Below, in pieces: positions 10,587-24,526 of a stretch of 64,000 nucleotides of DNA. The stretch's first letter is position 1. Every line of letters begins with the position of its first letter. The stretch lies in contig JAANYP010002658.1 of NCBI GenBank assembly GCA_020465985.1, forward strand, positions 1 to 64,000, read 5' to 3'. The position numbers and the translations under genes are program-made. Origin of the DNA: Centrapalus pauciflorus. Lineage: Eukaryota; Streptophyta; Magnoliopsida; Asterales; Asteraceae. The notes under the pieces were generated by a model. It ran no database searches. It saw only the letters and a list, made by a program, of their open reading frames with translations, and had not been told where the DNA came from.

Positions 10587-12825
10587 ATGAAGCAGTGTTT
10601 TGGGACTCCAGGGATCACCAGTGGCCTTGTTTTGAGGATTTTTCAGTCTTTATTTGCTGCTGCTTCTCTCGTCGTCATGGCTTCTTCTTCTGGTTTCTCT
10701 ACCGCCACCTCCTTCTGGTCTTCTCTCCCTCTGTTACTCTTCTTAATTTCATAATTTATATCTGTGTTTCCATAATTTCATCTTTTGATTTCATTGCCTT
10801 TGTTTTGCCTGCCTTTGATTACATATTTCTTTCGCTTTTTCTGATTATTTGTATCTACAACACAACACAATTTGTTGCCATTCAAGGGTTTTTGTACGAC
10901 CAAAATTCATCAAATTTCTAAAACAAGGTAATTCGTGATATCGCTAGGTCTACGATTGCCGAATTATTCAAGTTTGATCATCCTATCGATATTTAGGATA
11001 CAAGCATGAATTACACGAATATCTTTTATGTCGACCATCTATCTGTTTGGATGCTAGAAACGGAAAATTCCAAAATTTTGGAGAATGCTTCACGTTCACG
11101 GTACTTGAGAAAGGGATAAGAGTATAAATTCCTCTGTCTAACAATATTCGTATGAAAACAAGGTATGCGTTAGGTTTTTGGCTTAGATTTTGCTGGTGAA
11201 AAGAGTTTTATGTATAACACATGTCCTCTAGATTTGCCATTTGTGGAATTTTCATCACTTTTGTGTTTCAGCTAAAGGACCTTCTATTGAACATAGCATG
11301 CAATGAGGTATTTAGTGGCACCCCTCTGTGATTATAGTATCGATTATCAACAAGTGAATGATGAATTTGTTTGGCCCTTGATGACACTGTTATATAGGGT
11401 GTTACAACAAGCAGTGTTTCTTGGGGATGATTACGAAAGTAAATAGTTGCTAGCACAATAAGACGGTCTAAAAATTGAAAATTTCGACAGACAAAAAGAT
11501 GCATGATTACCACATAAGTGAAGAGTATGCTAACCAAGAAAGTTGGAGGTGAAAAATACTTGAATCCTTGAGGAGTTTCCAGACTTCTGCACTCAGATAC
11601 TGAAAACAGATTAAATTTCTAGATATAATGTCTGGAGAATGAACTGCATGTGTGTGTTTGTATTTCTTCGTTGACTGGGCCGATGTTGATTGATCCTAAG
11701 TTCAAAAAAAGAAAAAAAAAAATAGAAGGTTGATGTTCAACGTCTCTTTCATCATTACTGATGTCACATATGTTCCTTAATAAGAAACATGATTACGGGT
11801 TTCTAACTACATAGTAAGCAGGCTGCAGTGCCCTGGTGGGGGCCGACAATGTGTTTATAAGGGGGTGTAGGCTGCACCTTAAGGTTTTACCTCTCAAAGA
11901 GTTTTCTTGGCATTTTGGCAATGATTCCCTCATGCACGCGATGATCCCAAGTTCCTAACTGTTACATTTGAAGCATTTTTATGCTAAAAAGTGGGAAAAA
12001 AGGGTCTGTTGTAGTCTTGTAGTCATCTCACATTGTATTTCTTTAAAATAGGTAGGTGGCCAGGCGGGCATGAGTGATTTAATCATAGGGCTGGAAGTAT
12101 TTTCATAATGTATATTAAATTATTGATCTCTTCTACCATTGTTGCTTCAAAGCATGATTACAGTCCGTCTTTCTCATTATACTGGATTCGTTATGCAGAA
12201 TTTACTGTACGCTTTTATTGCATTTTATCCTTTTAAATATGGTGTTTGCTAGTTGAGCTATTTTATTATGTAATCAACGTCATTGTGTGTGTTCTAATTC
12301 ATGTTTTATCTTTTGATATTAGCTATCTAATTGCATCTATGGGACTACAAGTTTTGTGGAGTTTTGGACTTGCCTGTCTTGATATTCATGCTCTAAGGGT
12401 AAAAAAGGATCTGCAGAGTCTAATCTTATTAAGTCTTGTTGCCGTTGGTGACTGGGTACGTAATATCACTTCTCAAAATCTGTAATAAAAATTGATCATC
12501 GTTATATAATACTTATTTTGTGTCAAATGGTTAGTATATATTGTTTTGATGGTCCCATGAGGCATCTGGTTAGGTCAACAAACAGTCCTGCAATGATATT
12601 TCACACTCGTTTATGGTGCAGGTTACAGCAATTCTAGCACTTGCAGCTTCATCATCGTCGGCAGGAGTGTTGGTTCTGTTTTTAAGAGACACTGATATGT
12701 GCAAATTGGAAAAGGAACTTTCGTGTACCATGTACCAGATCTCAATATCTTTGGCTTTCGTTGCGTGGTTTCTCCTTGCCATCTCTTCTCACACGGTGCT
12801 TTGGTTGTTGGCATCGCTTTCTTGA
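10587..12825 (+). CDS. CASP-like four-span membrane protein (CASPL5B type)
   Basis: There are three exons: 10587-10717, 12323-12455 and 12622-12825, giving 155 residues, the normal length for this family. The start reads MKQCFGTPG, a common CASPL5 beginning. Four hydrophobic segments are seen, and the second holds YLIASMGLQVLWSFGLACLD, a hallmark of CASPL5 proteins. The first donor is weak (GTCTTC), but joining TG to C restores the expected Phe-Cys-Tyr. The second junction is GTACGT to GCAG. Family knowledge: CASP-like proteins are plasma-membrane scaffolds related to those that form the Casparian strip; the exact role of CASPL5 members is not settled. Intron 1 is long (1605 bases) and shows no other gene. 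Possible TATA and 5' UTR lie in 10320-10586. Confidence 0.9.
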
Positions 12826-13087
12826 ATTTTGTCAAACTGTAAATATTGCGTTTCTAGCATAAAACTCTTTTTTTTTTTTTTAATTCGTTTTCTATCAGAA
12901 TGTCCCCATGTGTTCTTTCTTATAGAAGGATTGGTTACTAACAAACCAAACTCTTTTGATAGTTGATACTTCCATTTTTTCTAATCTAAAATTTTAATAT
13001 TGACAATATAAAATTTTGTAAAATGATTTATTTTCGAAAAGCAACAATGTTATAACACAAAAAAACTCAAAAAGAGTTAAAAAAGTA

Positions 13088-13474
13088 GGGTTAATATTGA
13101 AAAAAATCTTATGAACTTTCATTCATTTATCGATTAAGTCACTGTTCTTCTTTTTTTTCGAGTGTTTAAGTCCCTAGACAATTTTTGTCTTATTCAAAAC
13201 TATATATTTGACATGTAAACGGTACAGTGACCTAAACAAGAAAAAGTAAGTCCAGTGACTTAATCGTGAAGATTGAAAAAGAAAGTTTGTTTTTTAATAA
13301 TAAATTATTTGAGAAACTACTTGTTTTACGTGTTAAGCAGGTAGCATGTTAAAAATATATAATTTTGAATAAGACAAACTTTGTTTAGGAACTTAAATAC
13401 TCGGGGAAAAAAATCAGTGACTTAATCGATAATTGCATGAAAGTCTGTGGGTTTTTTTTTTTCAACAGTAACCC
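13088..13474. mobile_element. MULE-type MITE, 387 bp
   Basis: Terminal inverted repeats of roughly 60 bases share GGGTTA at the outer end and ATCGATTAAGTCACTG at the inner end. Flanks are AAAAAAGTA (13079-13087) and TAAAAAGTA (13475-13483), a 9-bp duplication with one mismatch. It has no coding capacity and lies just downstream of the CASP-like gene. Confidence 0.75.
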
Positions 13475-13483
13475 TAAAAAGTA

Positions 13484-15218
13484 TGTATGGAACACAAAGC
13501 AAAAGAAGAAATTCCGAAACCGAAACATGAGTGTATTCGATGGAAGCGAAGCTGCCCCAAGACAAGCATAAAGCTGACTGACTGTCCCCTTGGATTGAAG
13601 ATGAAAACATAAAGAAACGAGGAAAGAAAAGCCTTGGCAATCAACTTAACCCATTGCTGTTGATGTACTCTGTCTGACTCGGAAGTTAACTCATTTGATG
13701 TGAGTTAGAGTAGATTTGTCGACTCAGACTAATAGATTAGTTTATTTAAAATTAATTAAACCAAATGTGATACCTCAATAATCTTTATTGAATGGTGTTT
13801 TGATTTGTGGTATTGAAAGAAGTATTTTACAAGATTACGAATAAAGTTGTAATTGATTGTTATAAAATACGACATAGAAGAACTACAACTCTATAAGAGA
13901 TAATTATTTTTATTTGTATTTTTTAGTTAAATGCATAAATTATTGTGATGTTCAAATTTTGTTATGGAATAATACACAAAAGATGTACTAGTCGTAGTTT
14001 TTTTTTTAAATTAGTTTGTGTGTTTGTGTGTGTACATATATAGAGTGGATCAAACGAGAAACTTTATTAAAATAAAGATGGTAAGAACCAATGAGATCAC
14101 AACAGTCATTAAAATTATTCCACATCATAAAAAATATTTTAGACATTTTTACATTTTATAATTAAATTCAAAAAGAAAAGAAAAACGAAAATGCTATAAG
14201 CAATTCACCTCTCTCTCTCTCTCTCTCTCTCATGAAGAAATCCACCGGTCACATACATGAAGATTCCAATCGCCATCAACAACCTCTCTTTCATCACCTT
14301 ACTGCTGTCGCCACCACTCCACCAACATTCCAACGCCACTGTCGTCGTTGCTCGACCACCACTACAATCTTCATCTCTTTGAGTTTTGTCTTCTTGTTTG
14401 TGTTTTATCATTCAACGAGGACTTATCGTTTCTTATAGAATATTCACGAATAGGCAGTCGATTTAAAGTTTTTGAAGAAAGATGCAATCATGGGAAGATT
14501 CACACGTTAGTCATACACAATCGGGAATATGACTTTTTTAATACCCAAAAGATGCATCCATGGGAAGATTCATTTGAACAGTGATCCTCTTTTTTGTGAT
14601 CATGCTTTGGGATTTAATATATGATTCATAGAGTTGAGCAATGGTGAATCGATTAAGAGATATTTAATTTTGTGAACCAAGTTCATTGATGTAATAAAGA
14701 TTGTGTACAATATATGCTTGTAGAATATGATTTTGAACCATATCTATTGTTGTGATTAATTTATCCAATGCAGCGTGTAAATTGTATTAGTTGTTGTGGA
14801 TCGTGAACCCATCTACCCCGTGGACCCCACTAGGACGCTGCCCTTCCCCTTGACCCCACATGAACGCTCATGTCTAGACCACGACACTACTTATACAAGT
14901 GTGCATTTCGCACCACTAAACTTGTTTTAGTACGAACTATAATCTTAACAGGTCAACGGTATTATACTAAAATAACAAATAATATGAACACTCCCTTGTA
15001 CAGGAAGACTTGATTGGAAATAAGTTAACCTATCTGATCATTGAACAAAGTAGCTATGATATGACATCCATCCAAAAGTAAACAAAATTAAAGTTTAAAT
15101 GAGAAGTCATGACAATTGACTAAAGTATTAGGCAATACTAAGGAATACATGACACTCATCTTACTTGTGTTTGGATTTGTGAGTGATTCCTCTCTTTTCC
15201 TTTTGTGTTTTTTAGTTC
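13484..15218. other. Intergenic, no gene recognised
   Basis: AT-rich sequence with a short CT microsatellite at about 14211-14231. Short open frames near 14232-14584 lack any family resemblance. Nothing else can be supported. Confidence 0.6.
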
Positions 15219-15221
15219 TAA

Positions 15222-15544
15222 AGGCGCGTTTGGTTCAGATATCTAATGGAATTTAATGGAACTGGAATAAAAATTTCATCCCGATGTATTGTTTGGCAGT
15301 AAAAAGCAATGTAAAGAAGATTCCTTTTATAAAAGAATACCACTTTTGAAGGAATATATTTTCTTTGGGTTAATGCCATGGAATTTAATTCCATTTCAAA
15401 GATTGTAACAGTTCTAAAATCAAAACCTAGACTTCATCTTCACCAACCTCCAGTTCTATTCCGACAGATTTCATTCCTTCCAGAATTCCATTTCTTGACA
15501 GATTCCATTTCAGGAATAAACATTCTGGCGAACCAAACGCTGCC
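15222..15544. mobile_element. Tourist-like (PIF/Harbinger) MITE
   Basis: The ends AGGCGCGTTTGGTTC and GAACCAAACGCTGCC are inverted, with TAA on each side (15219-15221, 15545-15547). The interior holds many GGAATTTAATGG / CCATTTC complementary motifs. TAA/TTA target sites are typical of Tourist MITEs. Confidence 0.75.
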
Positions 15545-15547
15545 TAA

Positions 15548-17303
15548 GTTTTCTTTCTTGGTTGATTTGGTTGAATTTTTCCTTTAATTTTCTCCCAATT
15601 TACTTATGAATTAATGACAGTTATCTTATCAAGGGGTATGACAAGGTGTTTGCTTCATTTCGTTAATTGAAAGTGAGACGGATGCTAGTGTGAATAAATG
15701 TGAGGTGTTGTTGCGCTCGAGATTTGTCTTAAAGAATTTAAGAACAACACGAATGGGACGGTGTGTAGTTCTTATGGCTCCAATGTCGAACCAAAAGATT
15801 TCTCATTTAAAATGTTTTTGACACTTGATTTTCTTTATTCGATTGTAATCAAGTGTGGGTTTGAAACACTTATGATTATTCGAGTTCTTGTTCCAAGTCA
15901 GGTGTGTGTTATTGTTCCATAAACTAGATGTTTTATTCTAGTTTTTGTTCCAATTGTAGGGTTCGAATCCCAGATTTTTGCCAAGTTCTTGAACCCAGTT
16001 GTTTATTCGACTGTGGGTTTGAAACCCGTCATTGATGGATGTGGTCAGAGGTGGCCGTGGAGGTTGGTCGGAGGATGGACTCACGGAGACCATGTGTTCC
16101 GATGAAGGCCTCAAACGATTAATAATAACAATAACAATAATAATATTAATATCCTATTTTTCAATAAAAACTGAATTTAATAAATTAATATATAAAAAGT
16201 TAAATTAATAATAATAAATAACAACAATGTTAATAATAATAATAATACTAGTTTACAAAAAAAAATACTTTAACTGTATTTGCAAAGAAAATCCTTTAAT
16301 TCAAACTTAACAAAAATAAACTAATACGATTTACAATTTTTAGATAAATAAGGAACTTTATGTTTATACCAACTCTGGTGACGTAAAGCTCAGCCCCTTA
16401 GAGCAGTGATATAATGTGTTGACAATTATAGAATATGAACTAGGACTTATTATAATTATAATTTATCAATATTAAAAGAAATTTCAAAATGAGAATTTAT
16501 AACAATTTAAACTTATAACTAGGGGTATATTTGGAAATTGATGAAAATGTCTAAATTGATAAATTGTGCTACAAATGAGCAAGGGATAAATTATTATCAT
16601 TAAAGAATGAAAATGTCTAAAGCTTTGTTTGTTTTTTGCTATAAGCTCTTCTAAAGCACTTATATTTTTAAGTGAAATGACATTTTGTTCTAACTGCAGA
16701 CATGAAAAGGTCTTCAAACAGTTAATCTTTTGAAAAACAATCAACACCTAAGCTGATAAATTGTGCTACACCCACAGCCAAGCAGCCAGCAAAGAAGTGA
16801 CCATGCTGCTGTGGCACACCACCGCCAGTTCGATCAATTTTCCGACCAAGTAGCCATTTCCGCCACATGATAAGAATCAAAATATGATACCAATATAGAT
16901 GCCTGTGCTTTCACAATCCCATATAATGCAGATTAAGTCATTGTTTGTTTAGTGCTGAATGGAATCATTAAGAGGTGGTTTAACCTTTGAACGAGCCTTT
17001 TAATGATTCCATTAAGAAGTAAACAGACAACCAACAACCTTCCAAAAATTATGATTAACATATTCATCGATCTTTCCAGATGATTAGTACCTTCATTAAC
17101 TGTCAAAGTCCAGACACCTCTAAACAAAAAGTTCAAAGCCAATAAAAGAGACAAAAACAAAAACGACACATGCATGCTAATTATATATGAACATGTTATG
17201 CAAGGCTTAGCAGCTGATTTGATAAAACCTGAAACTCCAATTTTCCATTGTAGTTGCAAAGAAAAGAAGTAAGGAAACTAAAAAATAAACAAGACATTAT
17301 AGA
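15548..17303. other. Intergenic, with a small MITE-like inverted repeat
   Basis: At about 16938-17033 a 95-bp imperfect inverted repeat (TTGTTTGTTTAGTGCTGAAT against AAGTAAACAGACAACC, with the core AATGGAATCATTAA) looks like a tiny Tourist-type MITE. An ATA/AAT-rich stretch lies at 16120-16260. The rest shows no gene. Confidence 0.5.
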
Positions 17304-20300
17304 TTACAGCCGTCTACGCACACGCCTGACGTTAGGATCTGCTGATTCTGCTGCTGCCGCTGCCGCCGCCACCATCTGGGCTGCTGACGCTAAATCTAAC
17401 CCAATAATGCTGCTGCCACTTCTCTTTCTACTTAACCCTTCACCCGATCTCTCATCCACCGCCACTGAAGCAATCGTTTCAAGAAGCTCTGATAGCAATG
17501 AAGGGCATGTCTCTTCTATATATCTGAACCCATCTGTTTGCATCACCGCTGCAAACACAGAGCATGAAAGCTTATTTAATTATTGCGTTTGGATATAAGA
17601 TGCTCGTCTTTCAAGCATGAGTTTCTCTTTCCGCTGTTTAGGCCCTCAGCCATTTCGTTTTTTTCAGAAGCCAAACGGTATGTGTTTAACAAGCAGTATA
17701 CTGGAGGATACTATGACACTTTTGAAATACATTATGAAAGTAATACTAAACTTGACAGCATATATAGCCATCATCTAAACTGTTTCTCAGTAACTGTAGT
17801 TCAAATCTTATGATTTAAAATTAATATAATGTTGTCCAGAAATTATTGTATTTGACATCAACCACAAACCCTATGCTAATCAATTGTCATTTATTTTAAT
17901 ATCTAAAGACCATCTTAAGCATCAAACTAAGGGTTGGATCCACATCATTTTGACAAAAACATCAAAACATTTCCATTATCCACATCATCTGTAATAAAGT
18001 TTCACAATAAACATGAAGAAAAGCACTAATTAATACCTTACAAAGACACACGAGTCATTGCTATAGACGTACAGTTTCATTTATTTGAGAGCAAAACAAG
18101 TTCTTTACCAGTTCTTCGATACAAAGTTAACCCATGTTTTTCTATAATGGTCACCATAACTTTTATCATAGTTAATGATATCTTCTTGATCAATGATCAT
18201 AAAAATTAATGACAATGATGAAACTGAAACTTGGTGTATTTGTCCCAAAAACATGTCCTATCCAGTGTAATGATCAATTGCATACTTCTCCTTGCCATTC
18301 AAATGGCATTAGTAAATAAAGTAGATCCATTTTTTTTGCTTTTTTATGGAATTATACGTTTGTTCAAGGCTAGTCCTACAATTGATGAACTATCTTTTTG
18401 TTAAGGATAGCAGGGAAACTTTATTTCGGAAGGATACGGTGCTCAAGTCAGCCAATTCCTTTGAAAAGCATGTAAGAATTCTTAGACGTTGAAAACATAA
18501 AATGACAGAAAAGCAAACCAGGGATCCAAAACCCTACACTTATTGAACTATATTCCTTACACAATTCTCATGCGAGATTTTTCAAGATTTCTTAATATCA
18601 CCAAGGTTGAACCTTTTTTTTCCTTCAATTTGTCAATTGTGCGAGACATGCATGCACATTAACAAACTTCTGCAGAATTAACAATCAAAAATATTGAAAT
18701 TGACATAACCTGAACATTGCACCGCTCAGATTCTACGGACAACACGCACCTCCCAAATTTGCTGCAGCAAATTTCAAACAGATGGCTTTAAGCTGAGAAC
18801 AACGGTGCTGATCAGCAAGAGCAAGAGTTGTTGCCACCGTATCAGCATTAACTTCTTCACACAATTTTGCTTCACACAACTGTTTCAACCGATCTAGACC
18901 AAAGCGATCAGCAGCAGCCAACAGATGTTGAATTACGTTTGTTGACGTGCACATTGACATTGAGCTCGTAATTTCTTGTGAATCAGGAAGCTTATCAGAG
19001 TAAATGAACAGAAGCATGGCCTGCAAAACATACACACCTACAATCTGAGCTACAGTACAGTGATACCACAAATGAAAAAAGAACAGTGAATATATAAACT
19101 TTCTATAAGTTAAAACCCTATCTTCTTTTCCTATTCATGTTTTGTATATTTTTTCTGCTAGAAAACTACTACAGAGAGCCACAAAACTGAAAGCTAATGC
19201 TTAATGGGATTACGGGAAGCCTAATGGTCAACCCCTCAAAATTCTATGTAAAAACACCCCTGCCCCTTATTCAACAGTTCAGTGTGAATTTTCGTGTGCC
19301 TTTTGTTTTTGTTAGGAAAATAACTACCCAGTAAAAAGGAAGAGGGTGGTGTAGCTGATAACTATTACCTTGAATATAGAGGGTTCAATGTCCTTTAACT
19401 CCACTTCATCCATATTAGTATTTCCAACAAGTCCGAAAAACTGCGCTCTAAATACAGGTGAGCGAGCAGCAAGTATCAATTTGTGTGCCTTGAAAGTCTC
19501 ATCCCTAACACGGAAAACTATATCACATCCAGTTTCAGTTTCCAACAAGTACTTGAGATTTTGACCCATGTCAGATGGTGGTATGGCAATTGTAATATGC
19601 TTGGGTCCCTCAACGCGATTTCTGACAACTCCAACAGTGCAATGCATTGAAAGGCAATCATCCTTCAGATAATCTGATGTTTCCAAGCTAACCCTTCTGA
19701 AGAAACGCTTATAACCCCTGAAATGAATAAGAAGATACATGGATGCAGAGTCCGAGAGATAAATGATTGACTGAATATAGTCCCACATGTGAGTTTACTT
19801 TTTTCCCCTTGTATGATCAACTATTGGCAATGTAACAATATAATATTGGGGTGTGACACATGCTAAGAGACTTAGGTTCATGTTAATAACATGACCAGAC
19901 GATTACCAAAATTCATTTCCTATTGCTGCTACTTCACATCTACATTTGACATGCATGCATCATCACCACTCACAGACATATATATACAAAATGTGAAAAG
20001 TGTTGAAATATCCATACAATGGAGCACCAAATTTCAGCATTATTTTGTTTTAATTTCTGTTTATAATTGGATTTTTATGAGTTTAGCTAAAATTTCATAT
20101 TGCCAACAAAGATGGCAGTGGTATAAACTATAAACGCAAGACATGACATTGGGAAGTATAACAATAAGCACCTACTTTTATGGTGGACTGTTCCAATGTA
20201 GAATTGGTTGTTAACACTTTCTGGTTTAAAAATTCCTTTTTAGAGTTAATGGTTATTATAAGGCTTAAACACTCTCTTCTGCAAGTCATAAGCATCATTT

Positions 20301-21172
20301 TAACACATATTACTTATTTCATTAGGGGGAATGCATGGACGTACGGTTCTAACCTAATGACTCATGATTATATAGTGATCGAAGCACCGCCAGAATTCCC
20401 CCATTAAGTAGTTGGATTTAAAAAGAGTTAGTTATTTGCATCACAAATATCTTTAAACAGAAACTACAAGTTATAGTTCAGATGATGATGAAATACACGC
20501 AGTGATTTGATCTAAACACATGATCTGGAATTATTTTATGACATGTTCTTTTTCTCTAGCTAGCTTCACAAACAGAAACTCTATTACCACCCTCAGAAAA
20601 ACTACTATTCATCAAATTCAAACCTATATAACTTTTATCAAATAAAATTATGTAAACGCATACCCATTATTCTTGACTTCATATTGAATTCAAAATAGCT
20701 GATAAAACAAGTTTCTAGAAAAGCTACCAATTCAAATACTCCGTTATATAATTTATATTGCAAGAATTTGTTGTAATAATCACACATACCACATGCTTCC
20801 TCGGTACTTCAAAGTATAAGGCCCACTCTCCAACGCCCGATCAAAGTGACTATGAACTTTATGTTTTCCTTTCCCACTCTGATCCAACAAGGTAAGCTCA
20901 AACAAAGCCCTGACATCCGTACCGTCGCTGGCCAAAGCTATGAAGACGGAAACGTACATGGAATTATCCTCCAAATTCTTACCATCGGGGTAAAAGTAAA
21001 TTGCCCAATCGTATCCGCCGACCGTAAAGGTATCGCTTGATATGTATTTACCGGCACCCATCCCTTTAGCGAGAGAGTAGCCTCTAATCGTGAAATCATG
21101 AGAGCCATTCACGGACTCGTTTATTGATTTAGAGCCGGAGTAGATCCCGTGATCGAAATTATTGGCAAGCAT
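17304..21172 (-). CDS. BPM3: MATH-BTB CUL3 substrate adaptor (BPM3-like)
   Basis: Four exons on the minus strand: 21172-20790, 19717-19370+1 (ending 19369), 19020-18750 and 17548-17304, giving 415 residues, the family norm. The MATH domain runs from about residue 23 (GSHDFTIRGYSLAKG) to 140, and the BTB/POZ domain from about 182 (CDIVFRV, FKAHKLILAARSPVF) to 300. A BACK-like helical region follows (HLLAAADRFGLDRLKQLCE, VATTLALADQH), and a basic end (RRVRRRL) may be a nuclear signal. Family knowledge: BPM proteins bridge CUL3 E3 ligases to targets such as class I homeobox-leucine zipper and ERF transcription factors. The number 3 rests on its place beside PMT11 and HESO1, as in Arabidopsis, not on a tree. 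The protein starts MLANNF, shorter and different from the usual Ser-rich start, but the ATG fits. Intron 3 is 1.2 kb. Confidence 0.93.
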
Positions 21173-21517
21173 TTTAAAACCCTAGCATAGAATTGGTTAA
21201 GAATTGGGAATTTTCTTGAGGAAAAATTGTTAAGGGGGTTACAAGACTTTGGATTGTGAGTAACACGAGACGGAGAAAAATAGAATTGGCGGAGGAGGTG
21301 GTGGTGGCGGGGATTGGTTGCGTCGGGGCGGAGGAGGACGACGGTGCGGGAGGGTTTGAAAGAAAAAAGAAAAAATGAAAATGATGATTGAAGAGCCGTG
21401 ACTACGTGTTTGATGCTTGGTAATATGGTCAATAGCATGACGTCACCTTCCCACCATTTATACATATATCCATCCGTTCAACAATTCATTCTCTTCTTAC
21501 ATAATACATGCTCTTTA

Positions 21518-21890
21518 GACCGCGTTTGTATTTGCGTTTGAAAAAATGCTGTAGCGTTATAGAAACTAATAATCAGATAATTATTGTAACAAAAAGTACT
21601 GCAGGAAATGTAGTATTTGGTTTAGCTTCTGCTGTTTAATATCGTAATTATCAAATAATCAGTTTTTCAAGTGTTTGGATTTGCGTTTTTAATTGTAAAA
21701 TGACCAAATAATCACTTATTAAACAAATAAGCTACAATTTTTAACTTATGAAAAAGTGTGGTAGGACAAACGCTAAACGCAAATGATCACTTATTAACGT
21801 ATGCAATCCAAACACTTTAAACCAATTATTTGCGTTATTGTAACGTAATAAGTTAATAATCACGTTATAAACGCAAAATCAAACACCCTC
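21518..21890. mobile_element. Tourist-like MITE, TTA target site
   Basis: The ends GACCGCGTTTGTATTTGCGT and, in reverse complement, GAGGGTGTTTGATTTTGCGT are inverted repeats, flanked by TTA (21515-21517, 21891-21893). Internal copies of GCGTTT / AAACGC and AATAATCAC motifs add dyad symmetry. It lies about 345 bases upstream of the BPM3-like start, so it is in or near that promoter. Confidence 0.8.
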
Positions 21891-21893
21891 TTA

Positions 21894-24526
21894 ATTATTT
21901 TACTTAACCGACTATTTTAAATGATAAAGAAATAAAAATTTTATTTTTTTTACTGGAACAAACTTAGTTATCTTAAACGATAAAAAATGTAAAGTTGATT
22001 ATTTTTATTGGCAACCTATTCAAAGATATCTGTATCCAATGATCCAATTTGAAATCAGCCAAAATTTATGATAATCCAATTTTTGAATATCCGAAATTCA
22101 GATTTAGATACAAAGCTTACATAATTCTATATTTTCTGAAGATCTAATATCCGGATATTTAATCAAATTGTTTTTGGTTTATTATGAAATAACCAACATG
22201 TTTTCACGTTTTTTGCGTTTTCATCCCTCTATGTTATTTTTTTTCATAATTTATTAATTGTTTATATAATTTTTAGTCTATTTTGATTTTTTTTTTGGTT
22301 ATTTTAATTTAAAAAATTAGACATTGATAAAGCATGTTCATAGTCATCAATTAATATTTATATGTAGTATCATAAATCACTGCAGGATCATGTGATATAC
22401 CAAAATAAAACAAGTGATCATATGATGATCTAATTAGGCTAATGAATACTATTTGTGATATTCAACATTGATTAATTATTGTATGATAATAACTAATGTG
22501 TTAATTAATTATAAGAAGATAATTAAAAACGATGTATTTTTGGTAGATTGTTATTATTATAAAGAATTATTAGGGATAATCATTAAAATACTTAAAATTA
22601 TAATCGAATTGTTAAGTTTTACTCAAATTAAAGTCACTTAACCAATATTTCTGTTATCATCTTTATATTGCAACCACAATTTACTTTACATATACTTTTT
22701 ATTAGTTTTTTTTTATACTTTATGTTACAAAGTATAAAAAGTAACGAAAAGTACTACACATTTTCGTTAGCAAATCTTTTGTTTGTCATTTTTAAGAGAT
22801 TCTATTTATAACTCAAAGCTTTATCAAATTTATATATATCATTTCAAAACTTAACACACAAAACATATTTATTTGTACCTTTTTAGGGAAAAAAAATTTG
22901 TACGTGTGTGTCATTTCAAGACTTATTCTTTTTATTATGAAATAATATTTTTTGATTACGAAATTGCATTTTTTTTTTTAGATCTACCGCAAATGACTTA
23001 ATACACACAAAAAAACAAAACTTAAGTTTTGATACTACAAAATTTAATAACATAATATACAAAAAATGAATCTGCATTACAAAAAAATTTCGGTAACGTA
23101 ATACTATACAAAAAAGTATAAAAATATCATTTCCTTAACAAAAAATTTATAGTAACTTAAGTGGTAAAGTAATATACAAAAAGTAACAAAAAATAAAATT
23201 TCATTACCAAAAATTTGGTAATGTAAGTAGTTACTTAACATATAAAAATATATCAAAACTGAAATTCCGTTACCAAAAAGTTTAATAACATAATTAGTAA
23301 CTAAGTTTAATCTTAGCCTACAATTATTTAAAGGATGAGGATTGATCATTAGGGTGTGTGAACCCTAACACAAATCGGCCAACGCACCTCCTCCCCCCCT
23401 CTCTCTCTCTCATTCGGCCGAAGACACATGTGTGTTGCGTCATTTAGCCAAGCATTTAACTTGGTGAATTATCAATGTACTCTTTTAAAGTCGTTCACGT
23501 GATTATTCACGTGAAATTTTTTCATGTTGTGTTAATTTGAGCTTACTTAATAGTTTCATTTGACTACTATTTTAAAGTAAAAAAATACATGTAGTGGTTG
23601 CTTTTCTGTTTTGATGTTATTATTTTCAGGGATAACGATATTGGATGTAACAAGTCGTCTGTATATACACAATAAAAAAACAACATTAAAAAGTATATAT
23701 TATAAAAATAATGAACTCATGGAAAAAACATAAATGTACTAAAAATTCAAGTATATTTTTTATAATAGAATAAATACATTTTAAAACAGAGCTTTGTTTT
23801 TAAAAAAGTATATACACAAATATTATTTTAGTGCTACTAAATAAAGTTTGTTAATACAAAAATAGTAACAGCTGATTGATGGATTTTGCTAATGAAAAAT
23901 ATATAGGTCGTAGATCTAGAGGATTGTCCTTGCGAGGTTAAGGCTGTACTCATTACCAATAAGGAGTTGTAGATGAAAAGTCAATTATAACTTGCAACTA
24001 AAAAAAGATAGTTAAAATTGAAGAAACCAGTTTAACGAAGAAATATAAATATTTGTATAATATTATAAGTAATTCATAACGAAACACTTACCCAACTATC
24101 CTTCGTTGTTATTAACTGTTGAACTAATTCAAATGGTCAAATTAGTTTGGATTATTCAAATGGTCAAATTAGCCTACAATTATCGTGGCTGGATTAACAA
24201 TTTTATATTTTGTAGGATCAAAAATGGGTATTGAGAGAAAGTTCAGGGTCCAAAATATGTTATTTTCCCATCGGCATCCGAGAATCATGACGTAATCACT
24301 CTTTCCTTTCTTCTTCCTCAAAATCCCCTCAATCACACGCGCCTATGCAGTTCTACACAGTTAGACTGCTAGAATCTCAGTTTACTACTGGCATAGTTGA
24401 AGCTCTGATTCGCTTATTTAATTGTGGCGAAAATACGAAGAGGTTAACGATTTTCAGGTGTATGTGTATGCTCATAAGATTAGGCGAAGCGAAGAACTGA
24501 TTGGATCAGGTAATGTAGTAACAAAG
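21894..24526. other. Intergenic region between divergent BPM3-like and PMT11-like genes
   Basis: Very AT-rich with no gene recognised. Short motifs near AAAAATTTGGTAA repeat several times in 23040-23290, perhaps a degraded element. A CT tract is at about 23393-23413. The last 300 bases should include the PMT11-like promoter and 5' UTR. Confidence 0.5.

Noticed and set aside
14205..14584. Several short open frames near a CT microsatellite
   Set aside because: His/Thr-rich readings without family resemblance or splice support.
15950..15975. GGGTTCGAATCCC, a perfect RNA polymerase III B box
   Set aside because: No A box at the right distance upstream and no cloverleaf, so neither tRNA nor SINE can be called.
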